From Leptospira soteropolitanensis (lineage in GTDB: Bacteria; Spirochaetota; Leptospiria; Leptospirales; Leptospiraceae): DNA of 64,000 bases. The translations under genes and the position numbers were made by a program. This document shows, in pieces, positions 58,289 through 64,000 of the stretch. Under the pieces are notes generated by a model, which ran no database searches, was not told where the DNA came from, and saw only the letters and a list, made by a program, of their open reading frames with translations. Numbering within the stretch: position 1 is the stretch's first letter; each line of letters begins with the position of its first letter. Location: assembly GCF_026151655.1 (NCBI RefSeq), contig NZ_JAMQPN010000001.1, positions 434,001 through 498,000 on the forward strand. Direction: 5' to 3'.

Positions 58289-59302
58289 ATGATCAATAAG
58301 AAGCCATCGCTTACAGGAAGACAAAAGGCCGCCATCTTTTTGGTTGCGGTTGGAAACGAAGTGGCCTCCGAAATCTTCAAACATTTGCGGGAAGACGAGA
58401 TCGAACAGATTACGTTCGAAATTGCTCGTTTAGATAAAATCACTCCGGAAGACAAAGAAAAGGTGCTTGTTGAGTTCAATGAACTCATGATGGCCCAAGA
58501 ATTTATCACCAATGGTGGTATCGACTTTGCCCGTGGCCTTCTCGAAAAAGCTCTCGGTAATCAGAAAGCCATCGATATCATCAATCGACTCACTTCGTCA
58601 CTGCAAGTAAGGCCATTCGACTTTATTCGTAGAACAGACCCGGCCCACCTTCTAAACTTTATCCAAGGGGAACATCCGCAGACCATCGCTCTTATTCTTT
58701 CTTATTTGGATCCGCAAAAAGCATCCAACATCCTTTCCAACTTACCGCATCAAATTCAAGCGGAAGTGGCCAAACGAATTGCAACGATGGACCGTGTATC
58801 ACCGGACGTACTTCGCGAGGTAGAACGGGTGTTAGAACGTAAACTCTCCACTCTTGCTTCTGAGGATTATACCTCTGCTGGGGGTATTGATTCTGTGGTC
58901 GAAATTCTAAACCTTGTCGACCGGGGAACAGAAAAAACCATTATTGAAGCTTTGGAAGAAGAAGACCCAGAACTTGCAGAAGAGATCAAAAAACGGATGT
59001 TCGTATTCGAAGATATCGTTTTACTTGATGACCGAGCCATTCAAAAGGTAATGCGTGAAGTGGATAACACGGATTTGGCGAAAGCACTTAAGTCTGTGGA
59101 TTCTGAAGTACAAGATAAAATCTTTAAAAACATGTCGAAACGTGCCGCGAACTTACTTCGTGAGGATATGGACTTTATGGGTCCTGTTCGTTTGAAAGAC
59201 GTGGAAGATGCACAGCAGAAGATTGTAAACATCATTCGTAAACTGGAAGAAGCGGGCGAGATCGTTGTGGCTCGTGCGGGAGAAGACGAACTTGTGGTGT
59301 AA
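58289..59302 (+). CDS. fliG: flagellar motor switch protein FliG
   Basis: The 337-residue protein has the FliG N-terminal domain (LTGRQKAAIFLVAVG), the EHPQTIALILSYL motif, MFVFEDIVLLDDRAIQKVMREVD and the charged C-terminal torque helix (DLAKALKSVDSEVQDKIFKNMSKR). Spirochaetes often carry two fliG genes; this looks like the conventional full-length one (FliG2 type). It stands alone, with no flagellar genes next to it. It builds the C-ring and sets torque in the periplasmic flagella. Confidence 0.95.
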   Translation: MINKKPSLTGRQKAAIFLVAVGNEVASEIFKHLREDEIEQITFEIARLDKITPEDKEKVLVEFNELMMAQEFITNGGIDFARGLLEKALGNQKAIDIINRLTSSLQVRPFDFIRRTDPAHLLNFIQGEHPQTIALILSYLDPQKASNILSNLPHQIQAEVAKRIATMDRVSPDVLREVERVLERKLSTLASEDYTSAGGIDSVVEILNLVDRGTEKTIIEALEEEDPELAEEIKKRMFVFEDIVLLDDRAIQKVMREVDNTDLAKALKSVDSEVQDKIFKNMSKRAANLLREDMDFMGPVRLKDVEDAQQKIVNIIRKLEEAGEIVVARAGEDELVV

Positions 59303-59359
59303 ACCACAGGTTCCTTTCCGTTTAGTAGCACTTGTTGATCATTTTAATCTAAACTTTTT

Positions 59360-59854
59360 TTAAGTCTCTTTATTTCGTTTGCTGAATTTTCCCCATTTTG
59401 GTGGAAATTCAATGAGAGCATCTTTTGGAGAAATTTCGCCACGTTCTAATTTTTGATTTAGAGTGATGAGCTTATGAAGATTTCCCATAGAAAAAGAAAA
59501 CTCAGTAATATCAAAATCATCTAATCTCACTTTTGCGTTACTGCAAAATAGTTTTAATTCGGAGAGAATTAATGTGACCCTTGCGTTGGCATAACGAGCC
59601 ACTATCTCTTCAAATTCTTCTTCGTTAAAAAATTCTTTTTCCAAGTCGTAATCAAATTCTTGGCGGATGAGATCGATGAGTGACAGTCCCAATTCTTTGG
59701 AGACCAAAACCACATAATCAAACTTGGACCGGATCCAATCTTCGGTTTCCAGGAGTTCCACAGCAGAGCGAGGAATATTTAATTTTTCTGATAGTTCAAT
59801 TCTTGTGAGTTTTCGTCGTTCGCGGTAGTTTCTGAAGTGATTTACTTTTTCCAT
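59360..59854 (-). CDS. XRE-type HTH regulator
   Basis: The 164-residue protein has an HTH near the N-terminus (RRKLTRIELSEKLNIPRSAVELLE, about 13-36) followed by acidic helices. No enzymatic domain. The region upstream carries a perfect CCGTTA-N-TAACGG palindrome that could be its operator. Confidence 0.78.
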   Translation of the reverse strand: MEKVNHFRNYRERRKLTRIELSEKLNIPRSAVELLETEDWIRSKFDYVVLVSKELGLSLIDLIRQEFDYDLEKEFFNEEEFEEIVARYANARVTLILSELKLFCSNAKVRLDDFDITEFSFSMGNLHKLITLNQKLERGEISPKDALIEFPPKWGKFSKRNKET

Positions 59855-59877
59855 GTTTTAAAAAAAATTCTAAAATT

Positions 59878-59890
59878 CCGTTAATAACGG
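59878..59890. promoter_or_regulatory. palindrome CCGTTAATAACGG, possible XRE operator
   Basis: Perfect 6-bp arms around one central base, 24 bases upstream of the XRE gene start. Position and symmetry fit autoregulation. Confidence 0.45.
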
Positions 59891-60012
59891 TCTGAAATGG
59901 CCCAAAAAACGTTTTGAACGTTCTGAAGGAATAAGATTCGCATGGATAGGTTTGACTTGCAGAGGGAATGAACCGTTAGGCTCAAATTACGCTAAATTTC
60001 CTTTCTGGAGTC

Positions 60013-60050
60013 CACCACCGGGGTTAGCCTAGGTGGTGTACTCGTTTTTT
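60013..60050 (+). terminator. intrinsic-terminator-like hairpin in gene-free region
   Basis: CACCACC (60013-60019) pairs with GGTGGTG (60032-60038), followed by TACTCGTTTTTT. No plus-strand gene lies immediately upstream, so it would end a small RNA or act as an attenuator about 190 bases before the GDPD gene. TAGGCT/AGCCTA pairing upstream could compete with it. Confidence 0.5.
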
Positions 60051-60241
60051 CCAGCCTTTTCTTATTTCCCCGTTTGATTTCTTTATTTTTCCGTGTTTTG
60101 TGATGAGAAGAACTACGACTTACAGGTATTTCCCTGAATTGACTTGGAAGAAGCCAGTTTTCTTTTTAGAGGGAACCATAAAAATTTCTTTCTAATCAGA
60201 AAGAATGTCTACGATGGAATCCGTTAGAAAGGAAACCATTG

Positions 60242-61195
60242 ATGAAGAAAACCCAAACATTTAGAATTAGTTTATTCTTAATTTGTTTTACACTTTATTT
60301 TACCAACTGTGCCACAGTGGAACCACCCAACCGTTTGCGTAAGGTGATTGATTTACAAGGCCATCGCGGGGCACGAGGATTAAAACCAGAGAATACTTGG
60401 CCAGCGTTTGAGGAAGCAATCAAATATAAAATGGTAACGTTGGAACTTGATACGGTTCTTACCAAAGACAAACGGGTGGTCATCCACCATGATTCCGATA
60501 CAAATCCGGTGATTTGCCAAAATGCAGATGGCACAGAGATAAAAAAAACTTCACTTTATGAACTTACCTTAGCTGAATTACAATCTTATGATTGCGGATC
60601 AAAAAAGAATCCAAACTTTCCAAAACAAGTTCCTGTGCCCGGTACCAAACTTCTTTCCTTAGAAGAGTTTTTCGAAAAGGTAAAACTTGCGGAAAAAAAA
60701 TCTAAAGAAGTTTACGAGTTCAATATTGAAACAAAATTTCCAGACGATGGTTCCGCACCCGATAGTTTAGTAAAAGAACATACTGAAAAACTCATTCAAA
60801 TCATTGAGAAGTATAAAGTAGTGGAAAAGTCCACCATCCAATCCTTTGACCTTCGCACTCTAGTAGTTTCGAAAGCAAAGAATCCAAAAATTAAAACTAG
60901 TGCTTTATTTGTTCCAACCTACTTTCAAGGTTTTTTAATGACGATTGGTTTTGGAAATGGGTATAGAGAAACAATTTTATCGGCGGCCAAAGAAAAACAG
61001 GCTGATATTATTTCTCCCTACTTTCTATATGTAACACCCAAATTTGTGAAAGAATCACATAACAAATCAATGTTGGTGATTCCTTGGACAGTCAATACAG
61101 AAAAAGAAGTGAGAAGACTTGTTTCTTGCGGGGTGGATGGTATTATTTCTGATTATCCAGATTTATTGGATAGCGTTGTTCGCAAAGAACCTTAG
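60242..61195 (+). CDS. glycerophosphodiester phosphodiesterase lipoprotein
   Basis: The 317-residue protein has lipobox FTNC (Cys about 20). The GDPD core has [38 protein letters not shown] (metal and catalytic His) and a late [26 protein letters not shown]. It hydrolyses glycerophosphodiesters from lipid turnover. AGGA lies about 9 bases before ATG at 60242; a TTG at 60239 is also possible. Ends overlapping the convergent TRL gene by 4 bases. Confidence 0.9.
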   Translation: MKKTQTFRISLFLICFTLYFTNCATVEPPNRLRKVIDLQGHRGARGLKPENTWPAFEEAIKYKMVTLELDTVLTKDKRVVIHHDSDTNPVICQNADGTEIKKTSLYELTLAELQSYDCGSKKNPNFPKQVPVPGTKLLSLEEFFEKVKLAEKKSKEVYEFNIETKFPDDGSAPDSLVKEHTEKLIQIIEKYKVVEKSTIQSFDLRTLVVSKAKNPKIKTSALFVPTYFQGFLMTIGFGNGYRETILSAAKEKQADIISPYFLYVTPKFVKESHNKSMLVIPWTVNTEKEVRRLVSCGVDGIISDYPDLLDSVVRKEP

Positions 61196-61545
61196 ATTCC
61201 CCAAACTACCGTACAAAGGGAAGAATAGAGAGAGAGGTAATTCGTTGCCTCTTTTTCGATTCTGTAAATATCCACAATTCCAGAAGCGTTAGCAGCTTCG
61301 CTAATGCTGGCATCACCAGAAGTAAACAAAAAACCATATCGTTTGACGCAAGCCTTGCCTTTTTTTAAAGGAAGTTTTGGTAAGTTACGTTCTGATAAAC
61401 CTAAAGAATAAGATGCATACAAAATACCTGTAGGCCCAAGCCCTTGTGGTTGTCCTAAATTAACACAATGTGTGATTGAGAGACAAATAAAAACAGCAAC
61501 AGAAAATGCGAATGATCTCGGTATTAATTGGCAATTATTTTTCAT
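61192..61545 (-). CDS. TRL-like lipoprotein (paralogue 3)
   Basis: From ATG at 61543-61545 (117 residues), with AGGA 6 bases upstream and an ATGA overlap with the preceding gene. The signal peptide ends SITHC. The mature part has [40 protein letters not shown] and [10 protein letters not shown], the TRL-like layout. A longer frame to 61704 is not supported. Confidence 0.78.
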   Translation of the reverse strand: MKNNCQLIPRSFAFSVAVFICLSITHCVNLGQPQGLGPTGILYASYSLGLSERNLPKLPLKKGKACVKRYGFLFTSGDASISEAANASGIVDIYRIEKEATNYLSLYSSLCTVVWGI

Positions 61546-61865
61546 TCGTTTCCTGATATTTCTACACAAAGGTTTGCATAGACACCTAAAATGGCAAAGG
61601 TGGTCCAATTGGTTTCTGTGACATTTTGGATTTTTGATCTCGACTTTAAAAATTCTAAGGAGGCATTTCCAAAAGAAAGAAGTCCAAGTACAGAGTGTAC
61701 GCAAGATGTAGCTCTTCTTTTGGAAGATTCACCTGTTCCAAAAATTCCGATTTTTGTTTTTGTGTAGATTAAACCCCTAGGTCCAAAACCTGGTGAGGCA
61801 CAATTTCCGAAAAACAAATTCGAGAACAAAACAAATAGTATAGATAGAATAAAATGCCGACTCAA
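61542..61865 (-). CDS. TRL-like lipoprotein (paralogue 4)
   Basis: The 107-residue protein has lipobox FGNC (Cys 22) and mature CASPGFGPRGLIYTKTKIGI, SCVHSVLGLLSFGNASLEFL and VYANLC. TTG start at 61863-61865 with AAGGA 8 bases upstream. It lies 9 bases after the M1 aminopeptidase stop and overlaps paralogue 3, so it is the middle of a three-gene operon. Confidence 0.82.
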   Translation of the reverse strand: MSRHFILSILFVLFSNLFFGNCASPGFGPRGLIYTKTKIGIFGTGESSKRRATSCVHSVLGLLSFGNASLEFLKSRSKIQNVTETNWTTFAILGVYANLCVEISGNE

Positions 61866-61874
61866 AAAAAATCC

Positions 61875-64000
61875 TTATTTGTTTATGAGATCTTTATGTT
61901 TGTTTTTCATTTGAATGCATTTTTTTTCTGTATCAATTTGTTTCAAAAGAGTTTTTTTCACAGGAACTGGCAAACGCGGATGGTTACCAGTAAACTTTTT
62001 TAGAATGAGTAATGTTTCGTCAGTGCAAAAGTCTGGAGCTAAGCTTTTAGCAAAAGCATCTAAATAGTTTTCATCTTCTCCATTATTAAATTTGTCCAAA
62101 GCATCTAAATAAGAATCTAGGAAGGTGAGTTGGATGTCTTTTTGATATTCAGGAAACAAGGAATAGGAAACTACGCGAAGAGTAGAGGAGGAATACTGAC
62201 TCGACTTCGGGTTGAGTAGGACTTGAATCCATTTTTCTTTTACAGAACGATTGGGTTCTGCTCCTTCTGCTGCCAAACTAGAATTGACTCCTCGACTAGA
62301 TGGATCGGCTTTTTTCTCGCGTTCAATCAGATTTTGGATTTGGGTTCTATTCGATTCTAAGGAACTTAATTTGATGATGAGATTCCAGCGTAGGTCTTGG
62401 TCGATTTTTAAGCCGCCTATGGAGAGTTTGTTTTCTAAAAAGTCATACAATCTTTTTTTTGATGCAGCTGTATAAGTTGAGTCAATGAGTGAAACAAATA
62501 GGTATCTTTGTTCATCGCTTCCAGGCTTTGCTTTATTTAGTTCTTCCCATAAAAAATTTTGTAAATTATCCAAATCCTGAATCCGTTTTTCTTCAGGAAA
62601 CCAGAACCTACTTGTAACATATGTGGAACCATTGTCTCCAGCCAATCGAGATAAAATCCAACGTTTGATTTTGATATCAGTCTCGGTTGGATATAAACGA
62701 ACTGCTGCGTCTTTGAATTCATCAAATGTGATGTTTGCAAGTTGCACTTGTCTAAAATAATCAGTCCATAAAATGAGTTTTCTCATTGGATCTGTATCGA
62801 ATTCTAAAACATATTCTAAGTTTTCTTTGTTTGGTTCCGTCCACTTCCAGATCGCAAAGTCATGGTCTTCGGCATTAATAAAACTGAAATTGGGGCAGGT
62901 TTTTAAAGGAAAAATGGCATTTGTAGAGCGGCCAGAATAAACAATAGGAAACTCTTCAAAGGACAATTGTTTGTTCGGTTTATCGAAAAAGTAGAGTCCT
63001 AAGATCGTTTTGTGATCTCGCAGTTTGTTTTCTGATCCAGGAGCAGATTGAACAATTTTCCAATAGAATTGGTTATCAGCGCAAATGGTTGTTAACTCTA
63101 CTTGGTTGGTTCCTTTGGTTTCTAACCAATCTTTCGACCATTTTTTCATGGGGAATCCACTTGCAAATTCCAACTCTTTTAAAAAGTCAGAGAGTGTTGA
63201 GTTTGAATAAGAATATTTACGAAGGTAATTTTGAACACCTTGTCTAAATGCATCCTCTCCTATAAAATAAACCAATTGTTTGAGAACTGAAGCTCCTTTT
63301 CCGTAGGTGATTCCATCAAATTGAGTAAAGGCTTCTTCTGTATCGGAGACTTTCGCCTCTACAGGGTGATTCGTAATGTAACTATCTTCATCATAAGCCC
63401 ATTGTTTCATTTTTTCAAAAAAACTGATCCAAGTTTCTTTGAATTCGGAATTTTTTGCCTGGGCTAAACTTGCCATGTAGGTCGCAAAACTTTCGTTAAG
63501 CCATAATCCGTTCCACCAACGCATGGTAACAAGATTTCCAAACCACATATGTGCCATTTCGTGCAAAACCACATCAGAAAGATTTTCTCTTTGGGATCTT
63601 GTCATTGGTGACCTTGAAACAAATCGCTCAGAAAAAGTGACTGCACCAACATTTTCCATTGCTCCGAAGTTAAACTCGGGAACAATAATTTGATCATATT
63701 TCAAAAATGGATAAGGAATTCCAAAATAAGAATTAAAAAAGGCAAATCCTTCTTTGGTAAAGGCAAACCAATCTTTAGGATCTACATATTTAGCGAGTGA
63801 TTTTCTAACAAATAATCTTAGAGGGATGTTTTCATATTTATCTTCCCAAACTTTATACGGACCTGCATGGAGAGAAAAAACATAAGTGGAAATTTTTGCT
63901 GATTCAGGAAAGGAAAAAGTAATTTCGTCTGGATTCTGCCCTTTAGATTGTGAATTGGGAAGTGTTGTCGAAATAACCTTCCAATTTTTTGGCACTGTCA
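61875..64000 (-). CDS. M1-family aminopeptidase, cut at the right edge
   Basis: About 708 codons are visible; the N-terminus lies outside the window (the frame is open through the last base). It has the substrate motif FNFGAMENVGAV and the zinc site HEMAHMWFGNL with the second glutamate 19 residues on in LNESFATYMA. The long C-terminal region is helical, as in PepN/LTA4H-type M1 enzymes. No second domain is visible. It releases N-terminal residues from peptides. First of a minus-strand operon with two TRL-like lipoproteins. Confidence 0.9.
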   Translation of the reverse strand, partial: TVPKNWKVISTTLPNSQSKGQNPDEITFSFPESAKISTYVFSLHAGPYKVWEDKYENIPLRLFVRKSLAKYVDPKDWFAFTKEGFAFFNSYFGIPYPFLKYDQIIVPEFNFGAMENVGAVTFSERFVSRSPMTRSQRENLSDVVLHEMAHMWFGNLVTMRWWNGLWLNESFATYMASLAQAKNSEFKETWISFFEKMKQWAYDEDSYITNHPVEAKVSDTEEAFTQFDGITYGKGASVLKQLVYFIGEDAFRQGVQNYLRKYSYSNSTLSDFLKELEFASGFPMKKWSKDWLETKGTNQVELTTICADNQFYWKIVQSAPGSENKLRDHKTILGLYFFDKPNKQLSFEEFPIVYSGRSTNAIFPLKTCPNFSFINAEDHDFAIWKWTEPNKENLEYVLEFDTDPMRKLILWTDYFRQVQLANITFDEFKDAAVRLYPTETDIKIKRWILSRLAGDNGSTYVTSRFWFPEEKRIQDLDNLQNFLWEELNKAKPGSDEQRYLFVSLIDSTYTAASKKRLYDFLENKLSIGGLKIDQDLRWNLIIKLSSLESNRTQIQNLIEREKKADPSSRGVNSSLAAEGAEPNRSVKEKWIQVLLNPKSSQYSSSTLRVVSYSLFPEYQKDIQLTFLDSYLDALDKFNNGEDENYLDAFAKSLAPDFCTDETLLILKKFTGNHPRLPVPVKKTLLKQIDTEKKCIQMKNKHKDLINK

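Larger units (their letters stand above)
59855..60241. other. 387-bp gene-free region with operator-like palindromes and a terminator-like hairpin
   Basis: No ORF of coding quality. It has the palindrome at 59878-59890, two AACGTT copies (59909-59914, 59917-59922), TAGGCT (59977-59982) that could pair with AGCCTA (60026-60031), and a CACCACC/GGTGGTG hairpin followed by T6 (60013-60050). The rest to 60241 is A+T-rich. A small RNA or leader region is plausible; nothing here matches a riboswitch I know. Confidence 0.5.

Noticed and set aside
61546..61704. 53-residue extension of TRL-like paralogue 3
   Set aside because: It overlaps paralogue 4 in another frame, is Cys/Arg-rich without pattern, and the downstream ATG has a ribosome binding site and a signal peptide.

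Overview
The window looks like the origin-proximal part of a Leptospira main chromosome, most like the saprophytic (L. biflexa type) clade. This is inferred from A+T-rich DNA, many short lipoproteins with loose lipoboxes (Cys after F/Q/H/N), several TRL-like lipoproteins, a plastid-type ferredoxin-NADP reductase, spirochaete-type FliG and a chromosomal dnaA/dnaN/parAB locus. I see no insertion sequence, prophage, CRISPR array or rRNA operon.

Layout. 1-13 kb is the replication and segregation core: dnaN (cut by the left edge), a probable oriC interval, dnaA, holB and ilvE on the minus strand, then mnmG, rsmG, parA and parB on the plus strand, with two parS sites inside flanking coding sequences. 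Next comes a minus-strand envelope group: ABC exporter, YaaR, bactofilin and a degenerate M23 protein. 13.4-19.5 kb reads plus: tatD-serS, then an OmpA/PD40 protein, a periplasmic binding protein and an outer membrane barrel. 19.6-23.6 kb reads minus: dnaX-ybaB-recR, and upstream of it an alternation of four tRNA genes with tadA and a small membrane protein. Much of this gene set (gidA-gidB-soj-spo0J, serS, tadA, dnaX-yaaK-recR, yaaR, holB, tatD) is also origin-linked in Bacillus subtilis, so it resembles an old neighbourhood.

23.6-35 kb is mixed metabolism: RumA/TrmA methyltransferase, hydrolases, a WbuC cupin, a Bfd-like ferredoxin, a glycosyltransferase, folE, acs, a TPR protein and a membrane pyrophosphatase. 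35-42.9 kb is a minus-strand accessory block: TRL-like lipoproteins, a barrel protein, an SGNH esterase, a dicarboxylate symporter, then queE translationally coupled to a RapA-like helicase. 43-51 kb has a VWA-STAS fusion, FNR with a PC4-like protein, and a probable haem-uptake operon (lipoprotein, HmuY-like, TonB receptor, HEXXH protein) behind a Fur-box-like site.

51-64 kb has a PAS-GGDEF-EAL protein with an intact M23 peptidase, membrane proteins, an MBL hydrolase with its TetR regulator, fliG, an XRE regulator, a regulatory-looking gene-free stretch, a GDPD lipoprotein, two more TRL-like lipoproteins and an M1 aminopeptidase cut by the right edge.

Functions are inferred from motifs read by eye; no searches were run. 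Several starts were moved from the longest ORF on the basis of ribosome binding sites, signal peptides or stop/start overlaps, and this is stated in each entry.
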